Part shown: piece by piece, positions 9,026 through 17,875 of the stretch | Position numbering within the stretch: the stretch's first letter is position 1 | Layout: each line of letters starts with the position of its first letter | Assembly: GCA_902790595.1 (NCBI GenBank) | Contig: CADASL010000010.1 | Location: 62,001-126,000 of the forward strand | From: an uncultured Bacteroidales bacterium | GTDB lineage: Bacteria > Bacteroidota > Bacteroidia > Bacteroidales > SZUA-534 | DNA length: 64,000 nucleotides | Direction of reading: 5' to 3' | Made by a program: the position numbers and the translations under genes | The notes under the pieces: model-generated | The model's input: the letters and a program-made list of their open reading frames with translations, nothing else | The model's database searches: none | What the model was told of the DNA's origin: nothing

Positions 9026-9405
9026 ATTTTTAATATGTGGCGTTTGTCTGGCAATTTTGTGCGCGGCAAAGGCAAATATAGAAAATGTGATATCAAGTGT
9101 GGCGAACTTGAAGTCACAAATTGTGATTTCAAGTTTTCAAATTCACTTTTAGTAAGTTGGAACATAAAGTCAGTCGGGAAACGGTCAATATTTCGTTTCA
9201 CAGCCTGATTAAGCGCTCTTGTCTCAATGCCGTAAAGTGCGGCTATGTCACTGTCAATCATAACCTGCACACCACGAATATTGAAAATCATATTTTCAAT
9301 GTCGGTTGTCGATACTGAAACATTCTTGATTTCAGCAATATCGGTGGTATGTGTTCCTTTTTTCACACTTATATGTATGTGGCGCAGCGGCAAAGTGCAC
9401 TGCAA
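8974..9405 (-). pseudogene. Truncated ORF6N-domain gene
   Basis: Residues about 25-100 match the ORF6N DNA-binding domain (NIRGVQVMIDSDIAALYG, RNIDRFPTDFMFQLT). Similarity stops abruptly after KSQFVTSS at about position 9106. Full-length family members continue (typically to a PYAFTEQGVAML-like segment). What follows here is out-of-context translation of the rhuM promoter repeat and the start of rhuM. The most economical reading is a deletion that removed the ORF6N 3' part at the repeat. The leader (9372-9394) shares 22 of 23 bases with the leader of structured RNA copy 1. Confidence 0.75.
9050..9087. repeat. Promoter-containing direct repeat flanking rhuM, copy 2
   Basis: Near-identical to 8005-8045. 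It contains the rhuM -7 box (9073-9080) and forms the break point at which ORF6N homology stops. Confidence 0.75.
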
Positions 9406-9617
9406 TAGCGGTGTAAATGTAAAATTTTTGAGAGATTTTTATGTTAGTGGCGTAGAAAACATTCGCACTAATACAGAAATCCAAAAATCCCCATCAGTAA
9501 ATTGCGGTGTTTATTCAGCAGAAAATTCAAAAAATTGCCTGAAACTTGTAGCAGTTTTCTTGAAAAATTGCGACAAAAGTTCCGCAGTTTTGGAATATTT
9601 ACGGCAACTGCAAGGAT

Positions 9618-10232
9618 TTAACCGTTGTAAATCAACTGTTTCCAGCCGTTGTTGTGGTAATCGACGTATTCCAGAAAAATCCGTTCGGCCTCGTCGGGTT
9701 TGACTTTGTGCATAATGATTTCCTCGAGCACGGCGAACATCTGCACGGTGTTTATGTGAATGAAGAACGGCGAGAAGTCCCATTTCAGTGCGGGATAGCG
9801 TTGCTTCATCGCGTCCATATAGTTGAGCATCAGGCCAGTAGCCTCGTCGGTGAAATCTTCTTTGAACCGCGCCAGCGACGAGCCCGCCGACTTGAACAGC
9901 AGCAGAGTGAGCAAGTCTCTGTATTTCAGCATAATCTGATTGTATTCGGCGGCCGTTTTCTCGGTCATTTCGGGCATCCACTGCTTTGTTATGTCAATTT
10001 GCAGCGGGTTGTGGTAGGTTTGCAGAAGGCGCTTGAATTCGCCCGTGAGCGGCGCCACAATGGCGCGGAAAAGGTCGTCTTTGCCCGCATAATAGTTGTA
10101 AATGTTGCTCAACCCCACGCCCGCCTTTTCGGCAATCTCGCGCATCGACGTCTGCGCGAAGCCCTTTTTCAGGAAAATCGCCTTTGCCGCCTTTGCAATC
10201 TGCTGCTCAATATCGTCCTTTTTGGTTTGCAT
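9618..10232 (-). CDS. TetR/AcrR-family transcriptional regulator
   Basis: Start placed at the ATG at 10232, giving 204 residues from MQTKKDD; an in-frame upstream extension has no family support. Residues ~5-55 form the TetR helix-turn-helix (AIFLKKGFAQTSMREIAEKA, GLSNIYNYYAGKDDLFRAIV); the rest is an all-alpha ligand/dimer domain. The gene lies directly behind palindromic element b (AATCCC/GGGATT, 10291-10310), so it may autoregulate and may be the factor that binds the six element copies in the left part. That link is inference. Confidence 0.88.
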   Translation of the reverse strand: MQTKKDDIEQQIAKAAKAIFLKKGFAQTSMREIAEKAGVGLSNIYNYYAGKDDLFRAIVAPLTGEFKRLLQTYHNPLQIDITKQWMPEMTEKTAAEYNQIMLKYRDLLTLLLFKSAGSSLARFKEDFTDEATGLMLNYMDAMKQRYPALKWDFSPFFIHINTVQMFAVLEEIIMHKVKPDEAERIFLEYVDYHNNGWKQLIYNG

Positions 10233-10236
10233 CGCT

Positions 10237-10345
10237 GAACGCTGTACGTTTTTCGGTATCGCAAAAATCAGCCGAAAACACTTATCGGGCAATCCCAATT
10301 AGTGGGGATTTGTGCGGGTGCGGGGTGGCGATTGCGGGGGATAAA
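10237..10345 (-). promoter_or_regulatory. Dispersed palindromic promoter element, copy b
   Basis: Half-sites AATCCC 10291-10296 and GGGATT 10305-10310. On the minus strand the element's TTG (part of GGGATTG) is followed after about 20 nt by GATTTTTG, a variant -7 box, and then by the TetR start about 30 nt on. The palindrome therefore overlaps the -33 region. Confidence 0.6.
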
Positions 10346-10351
10346 ATCAAC

Positions 10352-10378
10352 AAAAGGGAACACTCGGTGCCCCCTTTT
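10352..10378 (-). terminator. Possible bidirectional hairpin between regulator and peptidase-like gene
   Basis: AAAAGGG...CCCTTTT inverted repeat with a 13-nt loop. The U run is short, so termination strength is uncertain. It would end the transcript of the minus-strand M49-like gene at 10454. Confidence 0.4.
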
Positions 10379-10453
10379 GCCTTGTCTGGTGCTGATTTAT
10401 CGTCGAAAAACTGGGTTGTACAAGCGCCAGACCATTATCAGAAAAAACGCGTC

Positions 10454-12055
10454 TTACTTCTTGAAATTCAACTGAATATCGACAGGAATGTTTTCCAGGC
10501 GCAGATTCTTAATGTCGGCTGTCAGATTATCGTCGGGTTTCGAGTATTTTGCCACAAACTCGTTGGCTTTCTGCAAGTTGCCAGTGGCCTGAATCTCTAA
10601 AATTTGCGCAGCCATTCCAGCCAGAGCGCTTTCCATCTTTGCAAAGTCGATTGTGTAGGTTCCGCTGACCGAACGGTGGAACGCGGCGTTATCTTTCAAA
10701 TAGTTGTAAATCATTATATTGGCGCGTCCCAGAGTTGAGCCTTCGCCGTAGCGTTCAGAGCGGATTGTCGAAGCGAAGAAGGTTGCGAGCGCGTCCTCTT
10801 TGGTGAAAATGTTGGGCAAATCGAAGTGCTTTTGCAGCGTGCCGACAAGGTAAACGCCCACCACGTTCGCCTTAACTTCCTCAAGCACAGGCGCGTTGGC
10901 GGCAAGTGCCGACTGAACATCGGTGCCGTCGGTGACGGTTTTCTTCACGCCAAGGCCGTGGGCTATCTCGCGGAAAGCCGTGTTCCAGAAAAAGGCTTCT
11001 TGCGAGATATGTTCCTTATAATCAGCGTCTAAAAGCAGATTTCCAGTGGGCGCCACAATGTAGTTGAACTTGTTGCGGATAATGTTCTCGAACAATATTG
11101 TGCGGGTTCCCTTATCGCGCTGAACATCAGTGTCAAACGGCAGGTTGAGCGCAATAACCTTGACGCCCGCGTTGGCCTTGCCAGCGTAGTAGATTGCATC
11201 GTACGAGAAAATGTTCGACCCAGTGCCAGGCTGGAACTGCTTGTACTCGTCGGCGTACGGCAGGTCGGCCTGGAACTCGCCAAGGCGGGCGGCAAACTGC
11301 TGCATCTTATCGGTCTGCGCCTCGTTTTTCAGCATCACGTAGGCCTCATACGAGCGTTTTTTGCCCAGAAGTTGGTCGTCGGTGCTCTCGTTGGGGCCGA
11401 TAACAATGTCCATCTTGCTGTCGGTCATATCGAGCCAGGCAATGCTGCTCTCGTAATAGTTGTCGGTGCGCAGCGCGTCGGCTTTGGCCTGAAGATATTT
11501 TTTCACGCTCGGCTTTATGGTAATGTCGGCGGCGGCCATTAAGTAGTTGGCAATCTTATCGATATGCGTTTTATAAGCATCGTGGTACCAAACAGCGTCA
11601 AGTTGTCCGTCGGCCTTGCGGCGAATGAGCGTGTAGGGGCTTTCCTTGTCGGGATTGCCGAACTGTCGGAACTCGTCGGCGGTCATATCGGCTGGATAGA
11701 AGTTGGCGCCAGGCTGACGCTTGCTGTATCCATCGACAAACGGCTCGCCCGAAATGCGGTCCCACGGGCCGTAGTTTATCAGGGCGTAGGCTTTTGCGTC
11801 GGCATCGGCAATGCTGTTGATAAACTGCTGTTTGTCACCAAAATACTGTTCCCAATAAATGGCGTCAACCTCGTCGGCGGCAAAGCGGTACAGGTTCAGC
11901 ACTTCCTTGCCGTTGTCGGAAATTCCGCTCAAATCGGGCGCCTGAATGTCAACCACGGCATATTGTTCGGTCTTTTTCGCAAACTGCGACTTTTTCTGTT
12001 CGCAAGCCGTCGTCAGCATCACAGCCGCAGCGGCCAAAATAACTATCTTTTTCAT
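10454..12055 (-). CDS. M49 (dipeptidyl-peptidase III)-like lipoprotein with altered zinc motif
   Basis: Start placed at the ATG at 12055 (533 residues) because it opens a clear lipoprotein signal (MKKIVILAAAAVMLTTAC, Cys18). The body matches the Bacteroidota M49-like zinc hydrolases. The place of the HExxH helix reads FREIAHGLG (Arg362-Glu-Ile-Ala-His366), so the first zinc-binding His is Arg. The second motif, normally EEx(K/R)A(D/E), is EEVKAN (392-397). The protein may be catalytically inactive or use another ligand. It lies 2 bp downstream of the AspT-family transporter gene (same strand), so the two are probably co-transcribed. Confidence 0.75.
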   Translation of the reverse strand: MKKIVILAAAAVMLTTACEQKKSQFAKKTEQYAVVDIQAPDLSGISDNGKEVLNLYRFAADEVDAIYWEQYFGDKQQFINSIADADAKAYALINYGPWDRISGEPFVDGYSKRQPGANFYPADMTADEFRQFGNPDKESPYTLIRRKADGQLDAVWYHDAYKTHIDKIANYLMAAADITIKPSVKKYLQAKADALRTDNYYESSIAWLDMTDSKMDIVIGPNESTDDQLLGKKRSYEAYVMLKNEAQTDKMQQFAARLGEFQADLPYADEYKQFQPGTGSNIFSYDAIYYAGKANAGVKVIALNLPFDTDVQRDKGTRTILFENIIRNKFNYIVAPTGNLLLDADYKEHISQEAFFWNTAFREIAHGLGVKKTVTDGTDVQSALAANAPVLEEVKANVVGVYLVGTLQKHFDLPNIFTKEDALATFFASTIRSERYGEGSTLGRANIMIYNYLKDNAAFHRSVSGTYTIDFAKMESALAGMAAQILEIQATGNLQKANEFVAKYSKPDDNLTADIKNLRLENIPVDIQLNFKK

Positions 12056-12057
12056 AT

Positions 12058-13743
12058 TTAAAGAATTAACATTATCAGAATTTGTGCCGCCACCACTCGA
12101 AGAAACATTGTGAGCGGGTAAACGGTGGCGTAGTTTACCGCAATGCGGCCACTCTCGAACATCTGCTCTGAAAACGAGAGCAGAGCGGGGTCGGTGGTGC
12201 CGCCCGAAAGCAGACCGCATATCTTGAAAAAGTTCATTTTAAGGAAGATACGGGCAATGAGCGCCACAATGGTCATCGGCACAAGCGTAATGATTGCGCC
12301 GTAGCCAATCCAGGCGAAACCGCCGTTCATCAGGCAACTGACGAAATTCTCGCCCGCGCCAAGCCCCACGGCCGCCATAAAGAGCGATATGCCAATCTCG
12401 CGAATCATCAGGTTGGCCGAGAGCGCGGTGTAGGTTGTAATGCGCAGTTTCGGCCCGAAGTAGCCCAGCAGAATGGCGATAATGAGCGGACCGCCCGCTA
12501 TGCCCAGTTTGAGCGGCTGCGGCATCGACGGAAAGCGCAGCGGAATCATTCCTACCACAACACCGATTGCAATGCCGAAGAAAATGGGCACCAGATTAGG
12601 CCTGTGAAGCGATTCAGGCTTGTTGCCCACCAACTGCGCGAGTTGGTTTATGCCGTCTTCGCTGCCCACCACCTGAATGCTGTCGCCAACTTGCAGAATC
12701 AGGTCGGCATCGGCCTGAAGGTCGACGCTTGAGCGCAGAATGCGGGTGACGGTGACGCCGTAGCGCTGGCGGATATTGAGTTTGCGCAGGCTTTTGCCAG
12801 TAATGCTCGACTGCGTTATCGACAGCCGCTTCGACACCAGTTTGCAGCCTGGCTGCTGCCACTCTTTCATATCCACCTGAATCTCGTTGCCGAATAGGAT
12901 TTTTACCATATCCTTATGCTGAATATCGGTGACAATCAGTAGTTTATCGCCTTCGTTGAGTGGTGTGTCCAAATCGGCTGGCGACACTTTCCCGCCCCGC
13001 ATCACGCGCGACACCACAAGGTGCTCGTTGTTGCTCTCGCCAATCACATCGTGCAGCGTCTTGCCGAAAATGGCTGGGTTCTCGACCACGCACGCCAGAC
13101 GGTAGGCGCTCGACTCGCCGCTCTCTTCGGTTGCCGACGAGTCGCGCTCGCGCTTCAAATCGACCCGAAAAATTGTGCGTAAGGCGATAATCAGAAAAAT
13201 GGCGCCCAAAACGCCAAGCGGATAGGCCACCGCATAGGCCGAAGCCAATGCCGACGACGCTTGCGAAGCCTGTTCAACCGTGCCGCCATCGGCCATTGTG
13301 GCGTCGGCAATCATCTGCTGCGCCGCGCCCAGCCCTGGCGTGTTGGTCACGGCCGCCGACATCACACCTGTCAGAATATCAAGCCTTTCGCCCGACACCA
13401 AATGAATTATGTAGGTTGTAACCACGGCCAGAACCACAAGCGCAATGGCCATCAGGTTCATCGGAAGGCCGTCTTTGCGGAACGAGCGGAAAAAGCCTGG
13501 CCCCACCTGCAGGCCGATTGCGAAAACAAAGAGTATCAGGCCGAAATCTTTGAAAAGCGACAGAATCTGCGGCGGAATGCGCAGTCCGAAGTGGCTGAGC
13601 GCAATGCCGACAAACAAAATCCACGTGGTGCCGAGCGACACGCCCTTCACCTTAAAGCGTCCGAGATAAAGCCCCGACGCAATCACAAGCGACAGAATGA
13701 AAATGGCGCTTGCCGTACTGTTTTGTGCAATCAAATTCATCAT
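12058..13743 (-). CDS. AspT/YidE-family putative transporter with two TrkA-C domains
   Basis: A 561-residue membrane protein with the YidE/YbjL duplication: an N-terminal membrane half (residues ~10-195, including TNTPGLGAAQQ), two RCK_C/TrkA-C regulatory domains (~215-375), and a C-terminal membrane half (~385-560, including GLLSGGTTDPALLSF). Family members include the aspartate:alanine antiporter AspT; the substrate here is not known. The -7 box TACTTTTG (13759-13752) is only 8 bp from the ATG, implying a very short leader. A LysR gene is divergent, and the M49-like lipoprotein follows, so an amino-acid or peptide substrate is possible. Confidence 0.85.
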   Translation of the reverse strand: MMNLIAQNSTASAIFILSLVIASGLYLGRFKVKGVSLGTTWILFVGIALSHFGLRIPPQILSLFKDFGLILFVFAIGLQVGPGFFRSFRKDGLPMNLMAIALVVLAVVTTYIIHLVSGERLDILTGVMSAAVTNTPGLGAAQQMIADATMADGGTVEQASQASSALASAYAVAYPLGVLGAIFLIIALRTIFRVDLKRERDSSATEESGESSAYRLACVVENPAIFGKTLHDVIGESNNEHLVVSRVMRGGKVSPADLDTPLNEGDKLLIVTDIQHKDMVKILFGNEIQVDMKEWQQPGCKLVSKRLSITQSSITGKSLRKLNIRQRYGVTVTRILRSSVDLQADADLILQVGDSIQVVGSEDGINQLAQLVGNKPESLHRPNLVPIFFGIAIGVVVGMIPLRFPSMPQPLKLGIAGGPLIIAILLGYFGPKLRITTYTALSANLMIREIGISLFMAAVGLGAGENFVSCLMNGGFAWIGYGAIITLVPMTIVALIARIFLKMNFFKICGLLSGGTTDPALLSFSEQMFESGRIAVNYATVYPLTMFLRVVAAQILIMLIL

Positions 13744-13751
13744 AACGGCCG

Positions 13752-13759
13752 CAAAAGTA
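13752..13759 (-). promoter_or_regulatory. -7 box TACTTTTG of the AspT-family operon
   Basis: Minus-strand match to TAnnTTTG placed 8 bp before the start codon. The transcript would be almost leaderless. Confidence 0.65.
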
Positions 13760-13780
13760 CCGCCGCCGCGAATGTTGTTT

Positions 13781-13830
13781 TATCGCATAATAATGTTTTT
13801 AGCGATATTATTTATCGATTTTCGCGATAA
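13781..13830. promoter_or_regulatory. Divergent operator region with nested inverted repeats (LysR site candidate)
   Basis: Between the divergent transporter and LysR genes are TATCGC (13781-13786) with GCGATA (13802-13807), and TTATCG (13812-13817) with CGATAA (13825-13830). The rest of the spacer is AT-rich. Position and symmetry suit binding by the adjacent LysR protein, but the binding is inferred. Confidence 0.5.
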
Positions 13831-13835
13831 ATGGG

Positions 13836-13843
13836 TATTTTTG
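13836..13843 (+). promoter_or_regulatory. -7 box TATTTTTG of the LysR gene
   Basis: Plus-strand match to TAnnTTTG, 22 bp before the ATG and directly after the TTATCG...CGATAA inverted repeat. Confidence 0.65.
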
Positions 13844-13865
13844 CCGACGTAAAATTCAGAAGGAT

Positions 13866-14768
13866 ATGGAATTACGGCAGTTGAAATATTTTGCCGAAGT
13901 GAGTCGGCGCAAAAGTTTCTCGGAAGCGTCGAAGGCGCTTTTCATAACGCAGAGCACACTCTCGCAGCAGATTCAGAAACTGGAAGAAGAACTTGGCGTT
14001 GAACTACTTACGCGCGACACTCGGCACGTTGAGTTGAGCGACTACGGCACGCAGTTTCTGCCTTGCGCACTGCAGATTCTGCAAGACGCGCAGGCGGGCA
14101 TCGACAAGATTAAAGACGCGCAAAACCTTATGTCGGGTGAGTTGCGCGTGGGTTCCACCTACTCGTTCGACCCGCTGCTCTACAAAACGGCGCTCGGATT
14201 CCACAAGCGCTATCCGCACATCAAACTGCTAATGCACAGTTCGTCGAAGGAAGCGCTGCTCAAAATGCTGACCGACAGAGAATTGGATATTGTGCTAGCC
14301 TACAAGTCGTATCTCACCGACGAGCGGATAATGTCGCACCCGCTGTTCAACGGCAATCTGAGCCTGATTATGGCCCGTCGGTACGCCCCCGACAGCGCTG
14401 TCGGCATTGAACTCGATAGCCTGCCGAAATATCCGCTGGCGCTACCGTCGAAAGGTCTGCAAGCCCGCGACGCGCTCGATTTAATGCTCTCAACCCACAA
14501 CATCAGTCTCGACATCCGCTTTGAGTTGAACAACCTGCACGGCATTTTGAGCCTTGTGCGCAACAGCCGCCTGGCCACCATTCTGTCGGGCGAAGTGGTG
14601 AGCAATGCCGACGTTTTTGCGGCCATCCCCATCAACCACCCCGACGCACGAATGGACGGCTGCTACCACTACCTGAAAAACACCTATCAGAAGAAATCGG
14701 CCGAAGTGTTCATCGATATGCTGAAGGAAAACAACGCGTTCAACCTTGCGGGAAGGATTGAAGGGTGA
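13866..14768 (+). CDS. LysR-family transcriptional regulator
   Basis: A 300-residue protein. The N-terminal winged helix-turn-helix (ELRQLKYFAEVSRRKSFSEA, ITQSTLSQQIQKLEEELGVE) is followed by a two-lobed effector domain (GELRVGSTYSF..., SLVRNSRLATILSG). It is OxyR/CynR-like in length. No Cys pair placed like OxyR's redox cysteines is seen; the effector domain has no obvious regulatory cysteine. The gene is divergent from the AspT-family operon, the classic LysR arrangement, so that operon is the likely target. Confidence 0.88.
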   Translation: MELRQLKYFAEVSRRKSFSEASKALFITQSTLSQQIQKLEEELGVELLTRDTRHVELSDYGTQFLPCALQILQDAQAGIDKIKDAQNLMSGELRVGSTYSFDPLLYKTALGFHKRYPHIKLLMHSSSKEALLKMLTDRELDIVLAYKSYLTDERIMSHPLFNGNLSLIMARRYAPDSAVGIELDSLPKYPLALPSKGLQARDALDLMLSTHNISLDIRFELNNLHGILSLVRNSRLATILSGEVVSNADVFAAIPINHPDARMDGCYHYLKNTYQKKSAEVFIDMLKENNAFNLAGRIEG

Positions 14769-14773
14769 CCTTC

Positions 14774-15395
14774 TCACCCTTTCTTCCCCTCGCTCGCCTT
14801 GCCGTCTTTAATGGTGATAATCTTGTCGGCGCCAGCCACGGTGCGCATTCGGTGGGCAATCACCAAAACGGTCTTGCCTTTGATAAGTTTTGAAATCGAC
14901 TGCTGTATAAGTGTCTCGTTTTCAACATCGAGCGAAGCCGAAGCCTCGTCGAGCAGGATTATCGGGGCGTTTTTCAGGAAGGCGCGGGCGATTGATATGC
15001 GCTGACGCTCGCCGCCCGACAATTTCTTGCCGTTCTCGCCAATCACCGTTTGCCACTTATCGGGCAGATTTTCAATAAATTCGGTGCAGTTGGCAAGCGC
15101 AGCGGCCTGCATCACCTGCTCGTCGGTGGCGTCTTTGTCGCCAATGCGGATATTTTCCAAAACGGTGTTGTTGAACAAGGTAACATCTTGGAAAACAATT
15201 GAGTAAAGATTCATCAGCGTTTCGGGGTCGATTTTTGAAATGTCTTGTCCGCCAACGGTTATGCGGCCCGAATCGACGTCCCAGAACCGCGCTCGCCGCC
15301 GACAGCACAATGGCCCCAACGGTGAAATACTTGAACCGACCTGCGTTGTCCATCAGCGTGAGCAGATTCGGTCGCTTTTTTGTTTTGTTATCCAT
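14774..15395 (-). pseudogene. ABC exporter (fused TMD-NBD) with large internal deletion
   Basis: The minus strand starts normally at 15395 (MDNKTKKRPNLLTLMDNAG, then a first membrane helix ending ASAVLG). At about 15287-15305 it jumps, out of frame, into the middle of an ATPase domain (RFWDVDSGRITVGGQDISKI). The rest is intact: Q-loop (VFQDVTLFN), signature LSGGERQR, Walker B IILLDEAS and switch IAHRMRT. About 350-400 residues, including most of the membrane domain and Walker A, are missing compared with a ~580-residue exporter. The joint reads GCGCGGTTCTGGGA, which could have come from either partner and so suggests deletion across a short homology. Confidence 0.85.
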
Positions 15396-15454
15396 ATACT
15401 TAATTTTTAATTTGTTACGTTTTCAAAAGCGAACAGCCGTCAATTTTGTTCTCG

Positions 15455-15484
15455 AAAAAAAAAGGACCCGTTTCCGAGTCCCTT
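15455..15484 (-). terminator. Strong hairpin with U tract in the ABC-exporter leader
   Basis: Minus strand GGACTCG-GAAA-CGGGTCC (7 bp) followed by nine T. It lies between promoter element c and the exporter start, so it is an attenuator rather than an end-of-operon terminator for this transcript. It is related to 2111-2140. Confidence 0.65.
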
Positions 15485-15534
15485 TTCCCTAACTTTAATT
15501 CAAAATACGGCTTGTTTGTCTGTACATTTTAAGT

Positions 15535-15660
15535 GAACGCTGTACGTTTTTAAACGCTGCAAAAATCAGCCGAAAACACGTATCGGTCAATCCCAATTTG
15601 TGGGGATTTGTAGCGTGGTTGGCTGACAATTTTATGGGAATAAATATGGCGCCGAGTTTG
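15535..15660 (-). promoter_or_regulatory. Dispersed palindromic promoter element, copy c
   Basis: Half-sites at 15589-15594 and 15603-15608, then a second conserved block (GGCTGACAATTTTATGGGAA, 15621-15640) leading into GGCGCC. It is the most complete copy together with b and f. Confidence 0.6.
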
Positions 15661-15699
15661 CAAATTTTTGCTTTGAATTTATGCTGCGTCTGTTATCTG

Positions 15700-15840
15700 T
15701 AGCCGTGGGTTCACACCCACGGCTATGATCCATAGCCCTTTCAGGGCTATATAACCCCGAAGGGGTGGAAAAACATAGCCGTAGGTGCAAACCTACGGAT
15801 AATACGGACGCCACAAAAGTAAAACCTCGAAGGGGTGGCA
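15700..15840. repeat. REP-like palindrome cluster
   Basis: Consecutive palindromes: AGCCGTGGGT/ACCCACGGCT (15701-15724), ATAGCCCTTTCAGGGCTAT (about 15732-15750), ACCCCGAAGGGGTGG (15754-15768), CCGTAGGT/ACCTACGG (about 15779-15798), and ACCTCGAAGGGGTGGCA (15824-15840). The alternation of CCGTAGGT-type and CCCCGAAGGGG-type hairpins is typical of Bacteroidota extragenic palindromes. No transposase lies nearby. Confidence 0.7.
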
Positions 15841-15854
15841 GAGTTTGATTGGCA

Positions 15855-15895
15855 CAAAAAAAACGCCGCAAAGTTTACACGGAACAATGCGGCGG
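15855..15895 (-). terminator. Rho-independent terminator of the 16041-17735 gene
   Basis: CGCCGCA (15864-15870) pairs with TGCGGCG (15888-15894). The minus strand continues into eight T. It is about 150 bp past the stop codon of the minus-strand gene. Confidence 0.7.
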
Positions 15896-16040
15896 TTTTA
15901 TTTATAATTAATCTTCAAACAGATAACACTGATTTAACAGAATTTCATTGATTGTACGATAAAGTAGGGCCGCCCAAATTTCTCCGAGCAGCCCACACCA
16001 TAAGAACTAACTAACGTTTAGGATATACAAATGGTATTGA

Positions 16041-17735
16041 TTATCTGAAAAAACCTTGTGCATAAAGTTGTTGCGCGGCTTTAGGCGATAATTTATATGC
16101 CTTTTTATTATCGACAATTAATATTACAAGGTAATCACTATATCTTGTATACGTTTTATAAAGTATTAATTTTTCATCATTAGAACATAGTGAGTTATCA
16201 TACTTTCCCTTGTATGGTTTGCCAATAGTGTTTTTTAATAGTTTGTTGCTGTGAAACTCACCTTGTACTTGCTCCTTTTTAGATATGAAAAATGATACTT
16301 GATTGCCATCAATGGTCACTTTACTGATTACGGGCGAGTTTGCAGATTCGTCCACTAATTTATCTAAAATTTTGGTTGTTTCATTATTAGATAGATTCTC
16401 TTCCATATCTCCTTCGGCCTTATTCAATATCGCTTGTATACTTGCTAAAGTACCTTCATATTCACTTAATGTATAATATGAACATATTGCCTTCATATAC
16501 TCTTTATTAAGTATCCCGTATACATCATTGTATTCACAGTAATTAAGGCCATAAACACTATGGTATGAATAATCCTTAAACCAACCTTCAAAGCCATATG
16601 AATCCCCATTTAAAGTTGAATAGTCTGATTTAAGTTTATCCAATCTTTTTCTGAAATCTTCTTTGTAGTAGTATAAAGTATCATAATACTCTCGTAGTTT
16701 GGCATTGTATTCATCATTTGTAAAGCAATGATTTTTCAATTCGTCACTGATTTCATTATAACCAAATTTGATGTCTTTGAAACATATACGCAATGGCGTA
16801 GTTTTTGCAGTAGTTGTAAATACGGTTTTGAAATAATATGTTTTTCGATTTTCCCTTTCCCATTTAGTATATCCTCTAAGACTCTCAACCAAATTAATGT
16901 TATCATATTCAGACTCTGCAGGAACAAGCCATTTACCATCAACACGCATTTTCGTTACAGTTCCTAACTTATACGCACGCGCTTCGTCAGGTGAAACAGA
17001 ACATACAGCAGAAATACGACCTTTGTACGATTCATCTCCATAAGCAAATGTAACAATATACTGTTCTTTATCGGGGTCGTAATGTTCTTCTACGACTTTT
17101 GATGCGGGTGACGACATACACATTTTTACTGTTGTATATGCATCGCATATGCTATCGAACACTGCAATTCCCTGCGTATTCAATCTGTTTTGATAATCAA
17201 CTGTTTTCTCATACTTTCCGCGTTTAGCCCAGTTGCAAAATTCAATTCTCACAACAGAAATCATCTTGTCAATAGTTCCGTCTGTAGGTCTGAGTTGATA
17301 TTCTCGGTCTATGTCCGCTTTCGTGCGTGTTTGGTCAAGTTCTTTACGCTTATTCTTCCACGAACGATATATGTCATAAATTGTACTCATATATTCATAA
17401 TTCTTTGCCAAATCATCCCCCCAAAAAGATGAAGAACCTGAACTTGCTGATTCTATTAGTTCTTCCGCAGTATACAATTCCTCTAATTTGCTTTTAGAAT
17501 CCTCATTTGATTTTCCGCTTTCAGCAAACATATTCAACCCAAATAGTAAGAGAAACGCATCTCTTTCATCTCCAAACTTATCAGCCATTTGTTTGATTGT
17601 TTCTTTTGCCAAATTGTACCGCTTTTGCTCATAAGTTGATAGCTGTTGGGCAGATACTGTCTTTGCCATAACAAACAATGCGCAGCACACTGCCGCAATT
17701 TTGATAATCCTTGTTTTAATAAAATGTTGTGCCAT
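16041..17735 (-). CDS. Secreted protein of unknown function
   Basis: A 564-residue protein with a cleavable signal peptide (KIAAVCCALFVMAKTVSAQ, cut near residue 29). The mature part is mostly charged and helical with Lys/Glu/Tyr-rich stretches; I recognise no catalytic motif or named domain. Base composition is visibly more AT-rich than the flanking metabolic genes, which fits horizontal acquisition. It has its own terminator (15855-15895), and its upstream side faces structured RNA copy 2. Probably exported to the periplasm or surface; nothing in the sequence shows a more specific role. Confidence 0.65.
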   Translation of the reverse strand: MAQHFIKTRIIKIAAVCCALFVMAKTVSAQQLSTYEQKRYNLAKETIKQMADKFGDERDAFLLLFGLNMFAESGKSNEDSKSKLEELYTAEELIESASSGSSSFWGDDLAKNYEYMSTIYDIYRSWKNKRKELDQTRTKADIDREYQLRPTDGTIDKMISVVRIEFCNWAKRGKYEKTVDYQNRLNTQGIAVFDSICDAYTTVKMCMSSPASKVVEEHYDPDKEQYIVTFAYGDESYKGRISAVCSVSPDEARAYKLGTVTKMRVDGKWLVPAESEYDNINLVESLRGYTKWERENRKTYYFKTVFTTTAKTTPLRICFKDIKFGYNEISDELKNHCFTNDEYNAKLREYYDTLYYYKEDFRKRLDKLKSDYSTLNGDSYGFEGWFKDYSYHSVYGLNYCEYNDVYGILNKEYMKAICSYYTLSEYEGTLASIQAILNKAEGDMEENLSNNETTKILDKLVDESANSPVISKVTIDGNQVSFFISKKEQVQGEFHSNKLLKNTIGKPYKGKYDNSLCSNDEKLILYKTYTRYSDYLVILIVDNKKAYKLSPKAAQQLYAQGFFR

Positions 17736-17875
17736 AATTGTATAATTTTAAATGAAACAATAAAAAAGCCATATTCCCATACACGAAAAGCATTACAACC
17801 CTTTAAACAGAGTTGTTTTTTCTCCTGCAAAATCCCGTAACAGGAACACACAAATAATTATTGATTAACCATATA

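Noticed and set aside
14774..15319. A short stand-alone ABC ATPase
   Set aside because: It lacks Walker A and is preceded by the start of the same exporter in another frame; this is a deletion product.
15700..15840. CRISPR array
   Set aside because: The palindromes are different from one another, adjacent and without equal-length spacers; there are no cas genes.
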